Positions 1-11,300 of a stretch of 64,000 nt of DNA are shown here, in pieces. A model generated the notes under the pieces. It was given only the letters and a program-made list of their open reading frames with translations. It was not told the DNA's origin and made no database searches. Each line of letters opens with the position of its first letter. Position 1 is the first letter of the stretch. Source of the stretch: Bedellia somnulentella (Eukaryota > Arthropoda > Insecta > Lepidoptera > Bedelliidae). The stretch spans positions 11,333,970 to 11,397,969 of the forward strand of contig OY755186.1 of the NCBI GenBank assembly GCA_963576735.1, written 5' to 3'. Both the position numbers and the translations under genes were made by a program.

Positions 1-217
1 GGGCTTCAAACACTGTATTTTTAGCAGTGCAAGTTGTATTCCTAAAAGGGTAGACAAAAGTCTGGTATCTGATACCTATAGATAATTTCGTCCTTTCACA
101 AAGCTACTTTGATTTCATTGTACTTCTAGTTATTAAATAATATGTATAAAATGTTTGTATCTGTGACGTACAATAATGAGTTTTCTATCCTATTCTATTC
201 TAAATAATCTATAATAA

Positions 218-286
218 TTTCTAATTCCTTTGCTCTGGCTACCCGTTCTAGGGATTTATAGCCGTGAGTATATGTACGTATGTATA
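218..286 (+). mobile_element. SINE A, 3' fragment
   Basis: The last ~70 bp only: the GCTCTGGCTACCC box and GCCGTGAGTATATGTA tail. Confidence 0.75.
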
Positions 287-590
287 TAATCTATAAATGA
301 TATTTTTGGATCTACTTTAGCTGACGCTGACTGAATATCTAGGTACCTAATAATTAAGTCAAATAATGGCATGTGATTCTAATCTATCGCTTGTTGCCAT
401 GGAAGTACTATCTTAATAGGAATGCGTACTGGCGTCATAAAGTGTCTTGAACAAGGAAGGCTAAAGAGATAGCTGTGTCTTATTTTAAATAGGGTGACCA
501 TCTGTTGGTGTTTTAATGAGAGTTCCTCTAAACGTCACTAGAACACTTATATTTACATACACACATATTCTTAATTAATAGAATAAAAAA

Positions 591-672
591 GAAGGGGTAG
601 CTAGTGCTTTATAATTAAAATTTCCTCAGCCACTTTTTGAAGTTGAGTGAAGAAAAGATGGTAAGTAAAGGA
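591..672 (-). mobile_element. SINE A, internal fragment
   Basis: GGGGTAGC, CCTCAGCCACTTTTTGAAG and GAAAAGATGG boxes are recognisable; the 5' half is missing. Confidence 0.65.
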
Positions 673-1700
673 TGGTGGTATTAAAAGGATGATAAAGTAT
701 CTCGTAAATAACTTTAAAAGCCCCAAATCAAAAGCCCAAGTTGCTTTTTACGATGCGTGAAGAAAAATATTTGTGCTATGTTAAGCCGACTTTACACGGC
801 ATCTTATTTCACTTATATATTTTTTTTAAATAGAAAGGTCACAATAATTTAGACCATATTTTGATCTACTAATCATTTCCTTAGTTAAATGATAAAAGCT
901 CCGAAACACACGAAAAGATGATTAATGTTGGACACCTTATTTATATGGTTTCCATGGGGATAACCGTTATAAATATGATTTTACCAATTACCAAACTGAT
1001 TAAATTATTTACCTATGAGTTGATAGATGATGATAATAATTAAAACAATTTATTTAAAACGAATAATTAGTATCCTGCTTTTTATAAAATATTCCCTATA
1101 AATAAGTTTATATTTGTTTTTCTCTTAACTTAATCTCGACTGGCAACCGCGCGAGCGGATCACACTCCTCTAGTTTGGGCTCTCGTTCTAGGACGTTTCT
1201 CTCCATGACAGGATTCAAAAGATAATAAACTTTATTGCATGGCAATAAATTGCATTATTGTGAAACATATTTTTGTAAGTGCGCACTCCTGTTTAGTTAG
1301 TAGCTTCATGCTTGTTGCCTTGTTACAATGCTTAGTCAAAGACTCAAAAGGATAAATGGTCTTCTACATTGACACATTTATGTTGGCACATTGACAGATT
1401 GCATCAACTCTATTATTTCTGGTCATTTCTATGGTTACGTAAATAAAACATTATTATTGGATTTTTCGAAAATGGTCAAGTGATATTGGTCATAATAATA
1501 ATCATTTCAAAATTTTAGTAGGTAATTAAAAGCGTTCAAAGTGTCTCGGCCTATCCGATATCAAATATGGGATATAAAATGTGCAAGAGATGGTCAAAAG
1601 GTGTTCATAAAAAATTTAGACACCAAAGGATGTAAGTAGTGTAGTGTTATATATTTATTAAAAAAAAAATAAGTGGTTAATTTTGAGAATAAACCTTATT

Positions 1701-1866
1701 AGGGGCTTTTCAAGTGATTTTCGGGCGATATGGTTGGAGACCCGTCACCAAAAGCATTTATAATTACCATCTTTTCCCCACTCAACTTCCTAAAGTGGCT
1801 GAGGAATCCTCATTCCAAAGCTCTGGCTACCCCGTTTAGGGAATTATAGCCGTGAGTATATGTTTG
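1701..1866 (+). mobile_element. SINE A, 5'-truncated
   Basis: Starts at the AGGGGCTTTT box and runs to the GCCGTGAGTATATG tail. B-box-like GGTTGGAGACC is intact. Confidence 0.85.
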
Positions 1867-2255
1867 TAGGCATGATATAAAAACTTAGGAAATTAAAAAA
1901 AAAACTTGTTATAGCAAATCAAATAACTTCTGAATACTCCTTAAATTATAGCATCAAAAGATACAACCGCTCTTTGCACATTAGATCGAAGTAAAAAAAA
2001 TATATAATACGGACATATTACACTACACTTACACAGATCCAATTAGCTAACGAAAAGGTATAATGATCTGTATTAAGGAATACTTACTCGAAAGAAGATA
2101 TAAATATAAAAAAAAACTGGGCAACCAAGTAAGTAAAAAAGCCGTTAATTTCTCCGACTTGCTTGTAGCACCTTGACATTGAAACAAAAAACAATACTTT
2201 TGGGGATCACACTTTCATCTACAGCCAAACAGATAACTGTAAAATACTTTTCCAG

Positions 2256-2453
2256 CTATAAAAATTATGCAAGAAGACGGCGGCGTGATGAGCGCAGCTG
2301 TGGAAGTGAACCGTAAGATGCAGGTGGAAAAGATGCTTCGGAATCGGGAGATACCATTTACTGTGGTCAGTGTTGATGCTAATATCGGCATAGTCGATCA
2401 AAAGTATCGAGTTCACAGTCCTTCTATCAAACCAGCATTGAGATTTAAGTCAA
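2256..2453 (+). CDS. Carboxypeptidase 1, propeptide exon
   Basis: Acceptor TTTTCCAG ends at 2255 and donor GTAAGT starts at 2454. The exon ends in phase 1. It encodes the later part of the activation pro-domain ([19 protein letters not shown]). The open frame continues upstream through the acceptor (ATA AAA ATT ATG), which is why I treat it as internal rather than as the first exon. Confidence 0.78.
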
Positions 2454-5400
2454 GTAAGTTCTATATTGGTGATATTGCACATATTTTTTACTGATGAATA
2501 TTTTATCATGCACTTTGATATAAGTGCGCTCTTTATTATATTTCGGAAGACTTTCTTCTACATTATTCTGACGAGGAAAAAAAATGCTATATGACCTGCC
2601 TGACTTCATGAAGTGTAGGCGTTAACATAAAAATTGCTGTTTTATTTTGCACAATTTACTCACTTTTTTACCTTATCTTTTTCATTTTGCTTATTCTTTT
2701 CTCTCAAGGAAAATAGTTAGTCGTCATTTTCATAACAGTATCATTCCATTAACAACACTTAATGATATGTTTAATTAAACAGGATTTGATTGGAAGGATT
2801 ACTACCCTTTGGACGCAGTTTATCATTTTATGGGCGAATTGGAATTACAATACCCATCGAAATGTAGCGTCACATCAATAGGAAAGTCCGTAGAAGGTCG
2901 AGACATCAAAGTAAGTATTTCAAATAAGTAATATTATATCAAGTACATCTAAATATGAGTTCAAAAGTTACCGAATAAAGGTATATGCATACTTCCGAAA
3001 ACGTTAAAGAAAATAAAAGTTATGTTTTGTATGTAATGTAGGCGGCGAGGCAGTTTTAAAAACTTTCAAGGTTTCAAGGCCTTTGACCAAATGTGTATTG
3101 TTAGTTATGATTTATGGTAATATGTGGTCTCATAAAATGGGCCCTTTAAAGAAGGCTCAACCCAAACCAAAACAACCCTAAAGGCGTTGGAGAGGGCTAA
3201 CTTAAGAGTTATATTGCGTAAACCTCGGTAATTATCATAGCCCAAACAGCTGCATAAATAATATTGCAAGAAAATTGTACAATTAACCTAGAACGAGTTT
3301 GTCTCTGTTCTTCATGGTAAATTAGTTTTAGGTACAATACAAATTGCTTGTTACCTTAAAAGAGTTCAAAACGCAGTCTTCCGAAAACTAGTAAATTATT
3401 AAACACCAAAACAACATACTGACATTTACAGAATGAAATAGAATAGACAGATAAACAACAGGCGGACCTTTTGAAAGTAGAGATTGCGCATGAAAATTTA
3501 CTATGTGTATTGTATTGTATTGTATGTGATTTAAGTATTTTTATTGCAGATGCTAAAAATATCAAATAGCGACGCAAAAAATGTAGGTGTTTGGCTAGAT
3601 GGGACGATCCACGCGCGGGAGTGGATCAGCACCTCAGTCGTGACTTATCTGGCCAATTATATCGTCAGGAATTTTGATGCATTGCCCAAATCTGTTACTT
3701 CCAAGGATTGGTAAGATGTTGAATATATATATGGATATATGATATATAGATTAGCCCCAAAGTAAGTACAACTTAATGACTTTTAGTACTAACTCAAGTA
3801 CGATACTGACTGATAAGATATCCTCGTATAATTTTGGTTCTTACGCGCATACAAAATTTATCTATAAACTCGTTATAGCTTGATGTTGGGAAAAACTTTT
3901 CTTTTTAGCTGTATGTCACATCACAACATACAAGACTTGTGGTTATTGTAAATTTTATATTAACATTGTTGAAAGGAAGTAATCCTCCACTTTTCTCCTT
4001 TGCAAGCTATTTAACAAAGTGAAGTTTGGCGAAATCTTTATGGTTAAAAGTTTTAATTAAATGATAAGTAATAAATTTTCTTCACAGGTGCGTTAAAAAT
4101 AATTGTAAAATAAGTGAGTTAGTCATTTATTTTTTTGGGTGAGTTTGGCTTTGGGCCTTTTGTTGCGAAGATCTTTGGGGGTGGCCTATGTCCAGTTAGA
4201 TGACGAATAATTAATTATATAGACTCGGCTAAAATGACTAAATTAGCTAACTTTTATAATAATATACTATTATGGGAGCCAATTGCTGTGTAGTGCCGGC
4301 TTAGAATAACACTACCCCATTTCTTCCGGTGGGTGTACGTAAGAGGCGACTAACGGTATCGGGACTTTTAAGGGATTTTTGGGCGATGCGGTTGGAGACC
4401 CATCACCAACAACCTTTATTCCACCATCTTTTCCCCACGCAACTTTAAAAAGTGGCTGAGGAATTTTAAATTCCCTAGCTCTGGCTACCCCTTCAAGGGA
4501 TTTATAGCCGTGAGTATATGTATGTATGGGAGCGAATATGAAGTCTTCTTAAACTCTTACAATCACATGTTATTAATATATTTGATTTCAGGTACATTGT
4601 TCCGATCGTCAATCCAGATGGTTACTATTACTCCCATACGTTTGATCGTCTGTGGCGCAAGAGTCGAGCTCGACATGACAATAATATTGTAGGAGTGGAT
4701 CTTAACAGAAACTTTGGGTAGTTCTATTTTTTTTCCATTTCGATCCTAATTTAAGTCAGTCAAATGTTTCACACGATGTTTCCCCTCACCCTAAATTCAA
4801 TAAGATTTTCAGCAAATTGAAGTTTATAAATTGGTATTCATTTAAAATTGTTCTTTACATTTTAAATTGTCAATTAATACGATTTTCATTTATTCGTGAT
4901 TAGCTTTCGTGGATCTTCAGTTTTTTTTTTTTTAACTAATCTATTTATTTATCTTAATCCTTATTAAATAAATAAATGATTTGAAACAATCAATTTCTTC
5001 TTAGGTTTTGTAACGCACCAGCCCCAGACGGAACTTCAGGTGATCCTTTTCATATAAATTATCGAGGAACTGAACCATTCTCAGAACCAGAAACGGCTGC
5101 AATGAAGGTATGAATTCAAATTTAACTTTTAGAACTAAGATTTCTTTAACGCACTTTCAATTAACCTTCTCTCGCCCATATTCTTTACAAGTGCTCTACT
5201 ATACTCAACAGTTTCCAATAGGTAGGCACATGTAGACTTATGATAAGAGGAATATGGTATGATAAATTCAAGCAGACGATTGTATATCGTTATTGTTAGC
5301 CGTACAAATATAAACATGTGCTTATAAAAATCTGATTTTTTAAAGAAGTCTTAGTGGCTTTTTGCAAGCACAGTCAGGCGTTGCTGGCTTCGAATACTCG

Positions 5401-6860
5401 GTGTGAATGTAGGGCCTTGATATCTATCAAGATATTTACACCAGTTTATGTGATTCGCCGTAAACACTTCGCCACTAGATATCAAGCACCGGCTACCCGG
5501 AAACTGTCTGAAAAGACACTTGAATGTCTCTTAGCCTAGCTATATTAAAGCCTTCGCAGTAGGAATATAATATATGAGCAATAATCATAAATCTAAATGA
5601 ACGTTTTCCCACAGGACCTCATATTATACGCGGGGATTCCGTTCAAGTTGTACATGACTTTCCACGCCTACAGCGAGGTGATAGCGTTCCCATGGTGCGC
5701 CTCTTCAGAGCCTTGCAACGACTATGTGACCTTGCTGGAAGGTGGGACCATAATGGCGAAGGTAACATATTTTTTTAATTTTGTGATATACTTCCAAAAA
5801 AAAGAGCCGCAACCCGCCAAGCGTTAAATGGGATCTAAAAAGAACGAAACAAAGAATCATTGAAACAGAAATTTCAGTAATGCAGTCTTTTCTATGCCGT
5901 AGGCGGATAAAAAAGATAGTATTTGAAATAAGAATGATGTTGAAATAGAAAATCAATCGATGTTGATTTAGTTGACTTCAAAAAACTTTATCAATTAGAT
6001 AAACAGCCCCAGATTTGTTCTGAAAGTACATTCAATCATGGAAGTGATTAACTGCGTTATTCTAAGTCAAAAGTAGTATAAACGAATATCGATAACATTT
6101 AGATCACTTACATATGACATCAATATCATCAATATATTTTATGAGAAGCATATGGAAATTACTAACTATCCATATTGATACCTTTTTGTTTTGTGCCGTG
6201 TATACTACTACGCCGGTGATCGTAAGAGGCGACTAAGGGTATAGGGGCTTTTTAAGTGATTTTTGGGCGATGTAGTTGGAGACCCGTCACCAAAAACGTT
6301 TATTATTATCATCTTTTCCCCAATCAACTTCCAAAAGTGGCTGAGGAATTTATCATTCCAAAGCTCTGGCTACCCCGTAAATGGATTTATAGCCGTGAGT
6401 ATATGTCGTAACGTTTTACTCATATGTATAATGAGTAAAACGTTAATAATTATAAATAAGATATTTTTTTACACTGAAATTTATACGTTTTTTTCCAGTT
6501 AAGTGCAACCGAATGATTAGACTGAACTACCTTTACCTTTTTAGGATTTTACCATGATTGTATACTTAAATATTATTAAAATATTTATTTTCCCTACAGG
6601 CTATGTACGAGACGACCGGAAAAATGTACAAAGTCGGTGCGTTTAGAGACATAATGTATTCGGCTGCCGGAACGAGCTTGGACTGGATCTACGGAACGGC
6701 ACACATTCCTTTTGCCTATCTTGTTGAACTGAGGAGCAAAAGTGCCAAGTTCACTTTACCCAAAAGCGAAATACTTGACAACTGCAAAGAAGTGCTTAAT
6801 GGCACATTGGCACTTCTCGAATATATAGATAAAGTGGAAAAGAAAGATAAGAAAAAATAA
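2256..6860 (+). CDS. M14A zinc carboxypeptidase, A-type, secreted zymogen (7 exons seen, 5' end incomplete)
   Basis: Seven exons join in one frame: 2256-2453, 2783-2910, 3550-3710, 4592-4717, 5005-5107, 5615-5761, 6600-6860. Counted from the Met at 2267, 370 residues precede the TAA. Residues 1-62 are propeptide ([14 protein letters not shown] is the typical pro-domain strand). A tryptic-type activation site, RFKSR/FDWKDYY, spans the first intron. Zinc ligands are H126 and E129 (HAREW) and H252 (FHAYSE). Substrate contacts are R128, R181 (WRKS), N197-R198 (DLNRNF) and Y304; the general base is E327 (VELR). The residue matching CPA position 255 is L311 (AGTSLDW), which predicts cleavage of hydrophobic C-terminal residues. 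Family members are about 420 residues, so roughly 50 residues (signal peptide and start of the propeptide) must lie in an upstream exon I could not find. The 2256 start is a splice acceptor (TTTTCCAG), so Met 2267 is probably internal. Introns carry two family A SINEs. Lepidopteran relatives are gut digestive enzymes; that role is inferred here. Confidence 0.9.
2783..2910 (+). CDS. Carboxypeptidase 1 exon: start of mature enzyme
   Basis: Acceptor AAACAG, donor GTAAGT; enters in phase 1 and leaves in phase 0. It encodes [15 protein letters not shown] through [11 protein letters not shown], the N-terminal helix and first strand of the mature catalytic domain. The GKSVEGRDI motif matches the same stretch in the minus-strand paralogue. 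Confidence 0.93.
3550..3710 (+). CDS. Carboxypeptidase 1 exon: HxxE zinc motif
   Basis: Acceptor TTGCAG, donor GTAAGA. The exon is 161 nt, exactly as in the paralogue. It carries IHAREW with zinc ligands His and Glu and the intervening Arg (Arg71 equivalent). By eye, 32 of 54 residues match the paralogue exon. Confidence 0.95.
4285..4528 (+). mobile_element. SINE A, full length, in a carboxypeptidase 1 intron
   Basis: Intact ends (GCTGTGTAGTGCCGGCTTAG and GCCGTGAGTATATGTATGTA). It lies in the intron between 3710 and 4592, in the same orientation as the gene, ~60 bp before the acceptor. Confidence 0.9.
4592..4717 (+). CDS. Carboxypeptidase 1 exon: NPDGY, WRK, VDLNRNF
   Basis: Acceptor TTTCAG, donor GTAGTT; 126 nt, the same length as in the paralogue. 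It encodes the substrate-binding Arg in LWRKS and the Asn-Arg pair in VDLNRNF that binds the substrate carboxylate. The Cys that normally precedes VG(V/T)DLNRN is absent (DNNIVGVDL). A family A SINE ends only ~60 bp upstream of the acceptor. Confidence 0.93.
5005..5107 (+). CDS. Carboxypeptidase 1 exon: PFSEPET
   Basis: Acceptor TTCTTAG, donor GTATGA; leaves in phase 0. It encodes [15 protein letters not shown] then [24 protein letters not shown] is a strong family signature. The loop before YRG lacks the usual GxxxxPCxE pattern and has a Cys immediately after the NRNF motif instead. Confidence 0.9.
5615..5761 (+). CDS. Carboxypeptidase 1 exon: third zinc ligand
   Basis: Acceptor CCACAG, donor GTAACA; 147 nt and phase 0 at both ends, identical in length to the paralogue exon. 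It carries [14 protein letters not shown] with the third zinc ligand His and the downstream Tyr (Tyr198 equivalent). Two Cys follow FPW and are probably a local disulfide. Confidence 0.94.
6195..6407 (+). mobile_element. SINE A, internally deleted, in the last intron of carboxypeptidase 1
   Basis: The first ~10 bp (GCCGTGTA) are followed by a deletion of ~35 bp; the rest is intact with the CCGTAAATGG variant near the tail. Confidence 0.88.
6600..6860 (+). CDS. Carboxypeptidase 1 last exon: catalytic Glu and stop
   Basis: Acceptor CTACAG; TAA at 6858-6860. It encodes [12 protein letters not shown] (Tyr248 and specificity residue Leu) and [10 protein letters not shown] (catalytic Glu), then the C-terminal helix and a short lysine-rich tail (KVEKKDKKK) that the paralogue lacks. 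Confidence 0.95.
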   Translation, partial: AMYETTGKMYKVGAFRDIMYSAAGTSLDWIYGTAHIPFAYLVELRSKSAKFTLPKSEILDNCKEVLNGTLALLEYIDKVEKKDKKK

Positions 6861-6889
6861 GTTGTTTGTAACTGTTTTTGTAATTAAAT

Positions 6890-6895
6890 AATAAA
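6890..6895 (+). promoter_or_regulatory. Polyadenylation signal of carboxypeptidase 1
   Basis: AATAAA lies 30 bp after the stop codon, the expected place for a compact insect 3' UTR. Confidence 0.7.
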
Positions 6896-7103
6896 AATAT
6901 AAATTATTAAAGATAGTGTTATTTTAAGTACGGTACGGTGCAGACCCCCCCTACCCCCGGCCATACTCTAAGGGGTAGCGTGTGGCTACCTCCACTAGTG
7001 CTGTAGAATGTAGTGTGTAGAAGCCACAAGAATATACTGCTTTTAATATGAACTGAAAGAAGATATAAAATGTAGATATGTGTGTTTAGATATATGTGTG
7101 TTT

Positions 7104-7361
7104 GCCGTGTAGTGTCGGCTTAGAATAACACTACCCCATTTCTACCCGTGGGTGATCGTAAGAGGCGACTAAGGGTATAGGGGCTTCTTAAGTGATTTTT
7201 GGGCAAATGGGTTGGAGACCCGTCACCAAAAACATTTATTTATTATTACCACCTTTTCCCCAATCAACTTCCAAAAGTGGCTGAGGAATTTCTAATTCCA
7301 AAGCTCTGGCTACCCCGTTAAGGGATTTATAGCCGTGACTATATGTATGTATGTATGTATA
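7104..7361 (+). mobile_element. SINE A, full length, subfamily 1
   Basis: Lies between the two convergent carboxypeptidase genes. Subfamily 1 marks are CCCGTGGGTGATCG, AAGGGTATAGGGG, CCCGTCACC, CCAAAGCTC and CCCCGTTAAGGG. Subfamily 2 has CCGGTGGGTGTACG, AACGGTATTGGGG, CCCATCACC, CCTTAGCTC and CCCCTTCTAGGG. The 5' end can fold (TAGTGT and ACACTA, 12-nt loop); the tail is (TATG)n. Confidence 0.92.
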
Positions 7362-7693
7362 TACTGTACTTGTAAAAATTTCGTGGGTGTCTCATGATTT
7401 TAAAGTTGCTTGAGAATAAATTAATAACCCTTGTTGCTGTGGTACTTTTGTAACATTTTGTAAACAGTCATGTAAGATTTCTACTTTTTTTCTTAAATCC
7501 TCATGCATGATTAATCTTTTCTCGATCTCGACACGAAGTTCGTGTTTCACGCATTTTGCAATCTCACCAACTAATTAATCTAATATTTTGTTTCCAAAAT
7601 GAATACTAAAATTATATTTAAACCACGTCTACTATGCACAGATTCAATGTATTACACAAAGAGTAGGAAGTTAAATATATTTTTTTATACTAC

Positions 7694-7927
7694 ATACCTT
7701 ACGGCCATAAATCCCAAAAAGGGGTAGCCAGAGCTTTAGAGCCAAAAACTCTTCAGCCACATTTGGAAGTTGATATGGGAGAATATGGTAGAAATACAGT
7801 AACCTTGGTAATGAGTTTCCAACCACATCGCCCAAAAAACACTTGAAAAAGCCCCATACCCTTAGTCGCCTCTACGACATCCGTGTGTAGAAAAGGGTAG
7901 TGAGTTCTAAGCCGGCACTACGCGGCA
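7694..7927 (-). mobile_element. SINE A, diverged full-length copy
   Basis: Reverse orientation, facing the 7104-7361 copy. It starts GGTAGTGAG where most copies have GGTAGTGCT, and is clearly older. Confidence 0.85.
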
Positions 7928-7976
7928 AATACTATTATTTTAAAATAAAAATCAGACGCACTAACCACGGTAAAGT

Positions 7977-7982
7977 TTTATT
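7977..7982 (-). promoter_or_regulatory. Likely polyadenylation signal of carboxypeptidase 2
   Basis: AATAAA on the minus strand, 95 bp after the stop codon. It is the first canonical signal on that side, just before a family A copy. Confidence 0.5.
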
Positions 7983-8077
7983 TTACGCCTATTGGTCTCT
8001 TAACAACTATATCACAAACCAAAACGGTCAACTTTAACATGATCTGATAAAAAAAAAGCACTAATAAAATACAACAA

Positions 8078-8317
8078 CTAATTTTTATCCACATATTCCA
8101 TTAAATTTTGAACGGCATTCCAGTTTTCTACGCATGTTATTAAAATCTGTTCTTTTGGTAATCGAAACCGATGCTTCTTACTTCTTAGCTCGACCATGTA
8201 GGAATAAGGGATTTTGGCAACAGCGTAACTCCAGTCTATGCTAGTCCCACAAGCATAGTATGTCATATCTTTTGTGCTGCCTACCTTGTAGGTCTTTTTG
8301 TTTGTTTCGTAGATTGC
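8078..8317 (-). CDS. Carboxypeptidase 2 last exon: catalytic Glu and stop
   Basis: Acceptor TTTTCAG. It encodes [49 protein letters not shown] and a C-terminal helix ending MEYVDKN, then TAA. Seven codons shorter than the plus-strand last exon. Confidence 0.94.
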   Translation of the reverse strand, partial: AIYETNKKTYKVGSTKDMTYYACGTSIDWSYAVAKIPYSYMVELRSKKHRFRLPKEQILITCVENWNAVQNLMEYVDKN

Positions 8318-11300
8318 CTGAAAAAAATAACTACATATTTACATTGCGAGAAGTAGTACTTTTGGTAGTGCAATAATTTGAATCCAATAATGGGTAAATC
8401 CTTATTTCTGTTTAAATTGAGAAGTTAAAGGGAGATTTGTGGTTATGAACTCATGGGTACACGGAGATTTAATGTGAGTATCCAAGGCATATGTTAACAA
8501 ACAAACGGTATTCTTACAACAAGCTATTGTTTCTTAATATGGATAAATCGGAGTACTTGAGCGGATCTTAAATTACTCAACTTAACTCAAACTCCAAAAC
8601 TACTAAACATCACATGACATTGTCACAGTTGCTTGGATAGTATACTCACATAATAGGGGGCAGGCCTATCGCTGTTTTGTAATACAATGTCACGTGAAAA
8701 AGTACAACTTAGACATGTGGGTTTCCTCACGATGTTTTCCCTCACAGTTAACAATCATTTATGACTTTAGAAAAAGCAAATTGCTGTAGGACCGACCCGG
8801 GATTTGACCCCCTATCCTCTGCACGATAAGCGGTGTTCCACCCACTAAACTATAAATACATACATATACTCACGGCTATAAATCCCTAGAAGGGGTAGCC
8901 AGAGCTAAGGAACTAGAAGTTCCTCAGCCACTTTTGGAACTGAACTATAATACGGTTAATATTGTTTTTTTATTGTGAACATATTGGGGTACTTGAACGA
9001 ATCTTAAATTAATGTCACTTTATTCCCTCTTTCAATGAAACGTTACTAGTAGCACTATTTTCAAAACAATCAACTATGTGCGCATTTGCTTATGTTTTTA
9101 TACACATCCATATAGTATCTCATAGATGTTTTAGTTGGTTATAATAAATCTTACGTGGTTACCCTTGCCATCGCTATCCCTCCTTCCAGGAGCCTCAAGT
9201 AATCAGGACACGGTTCTTCTTTGAATCCCCATGGAAAAATGATCAGCTCATAATAGCTATGAAATGATAGGAATACTTTAAACCGCTTGTTTGCATATAG
9301 TATTGTATCCTGGAATAAATTAATGAAAATTGAATAGTGTCAAACTAGTATTAAGGATAAATAAAGGAAAGAAAAATTTCGACACAGGCGGGAATCGAAC
9401 CCGCGACCTCGTAATTATATCCCCACATGAGGTTTTCATGAACAAAAAGATTTAAATTATGTGATAGTCAGGCGTTTTCAACATTTGCATTCTATCTGAA
9501 AAGATAGACAAGTGGCCTTCCGAATTAGTAAAAATTCGGAGGTAGGAAACGCAAACACTACTTAAACGTGTAAAAGAAATAAAGGATAGAAGAATTTCGC
9601 GCTGGCAGCCATTGGCACGGTGGCTCAATTGGCAGAGCGTCGGGGCGTATACCCGAGATCGCGGGTTCGATTCCCGCCTGTGTCGAAATTTTTCTTTCCT
9701 TTATTTATTAGTATTAAGGAACAGAAGAAAAGAAATATTGATCGTTTAATTGTATTAAGTTACACTTTAATGTTATCAGCTTTCCCTAATAATCTAACGT
9801 AGGTACTTATGCGTAGCGTAATGAAGTATAGTAAGTGTTAAGTTTTGCGTACTATTTGTGCATACTTATTTTGTGTTTTATGAAGGCAAATGCACATTCT
9901 TACATATTTTTATTTCTAAGTGATGCGATGCAATATAAAAATTAACAATAACAGCCGCGTTTTGAATTGATACGTTGCGCCTTATCATTTTCGTTCATAT
10001 ATTTCGCTAGTATTAAGGAGTCCCGATGCGTTTTAAATCTTTCATCTTTTCATTAGAATGTTTTATTCATGAAAATTTCATGTGGGGAATATTACTTATA
10101 AATAAAGGAATGAAAAATTTCAACGCCAGCAGGAATCGAACCCACGACACGACACTATATAAAAAGTGTAAAATAAACAAAGCAAAGAATTTCGCACTAC
10201 TAGCCACTTGACACTATAGCTCAATTGGCAAAGAATTCCTAACGTTTCTATACAATAATAGTACAAACTGACCCTGACGGCTGCTGATTCTGGTTCAGAA
10301 AAGGGAGCTGGTCCTCTGTAGAAAACATTCTCAGGCTCATCTGATGATCCTTCCTCTCCGTTGTTGCCCCAGCCGTAACTGAAAAGTAAATTGTCTTGAA
10401 AATTTACTCTCGGGTCTTTACATATTTATTCCCACTCAACTTGCAAAAGTAGCTGGAGAATTTCTAATTCTGAAGCTCTGGCTACCCCCTTCTAGGGAGT
10501 TATAGCCGTGAGTAAAGGTATTTGAAATCGTAATATGACCACTTACATTGCAATATGTAACAAATCGAGTTGATGAATTTTGAAATCAGAGATAAAGTTA
10601 ATTTAAGAGTTCTCTACGGAACAAATACATGAAGACTGATTACAATAATTCGGAAGATTTTGAAGCTTAATAATCACATCGGTAAACTATGCTGTCCCGA
10701 TAAAACTGTTATTATTAATAAAAAAAAAGATATCATCCCGAAAACAACATAAAAATTTAATGTTTAAGTTAAAAGAACTTGACCAATTTGGTTTCTAATT
10801 GGCAATTATGAGAAGTATTTTCTTCTAAATGGATTATATATGGAAAAAGATTGATTGCTGAAGGTATTTTTGATTTAACCATAGATTCATAGATACCCAT
10901 AGGTTCCTGAGTAAATATAACAAATCTCTCCTAAGTAAATCAAACTCACTAACCTAAAGTTCCTGTTCAAATCCACACCCACACACTTTCCGTTGTAACA
11001 CGCTCTGTTTTTCCTCCACATGCGATCGGTGGTGTGGGTGTATTCATAGCCGTCGGGGTTCAACACTGGTACCAAATACCTAAAAAACATGCATTTTCAT
11101 CGGTTCAATATTTTATATTCAACATTTAAACTTAAATAATTTAAGGAGCCAATAGGTAAACCATGTTCAAGCACAAAACATCTGCATATATTTCCGTATA
11201 GTTTCGTGTAGTAAGTATCTACTTTTCGGAGTGGCTTATAAGGTAATTAATAGATCAAGGGGCAGGAGCAATTCATTCAACAATGAGACCTTGTAAATTT

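Larger units (their letters stand above)
1..2255. other. Upstream of carboxypeptidase 1; no gene seen
   Basis: AT-rich sequence with three family A fragments (218-286, 591-672, 1701-1866). The missing signal-peptide exon of the plus-strand gene should lie here or further left; I found no ATG followed by a hydrophobic run ending in a donor. Confidence 0.4.

Noticed and set aside
2219..2416. Minus-strand open frame over the propeptide exon
   Set aside because: Shadow of the real plus-strand exon; no motif of its own.
9613..9685. A tRNA gene (cloverleaf-like, would be read as anticodon GTA)
   Set aside because: The acceptor, D and T arms fit, but U33 is missing, and the same unit recurs at 47290 and 55268 with the same non-tRNA tail. 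It is a dispersed repeat.
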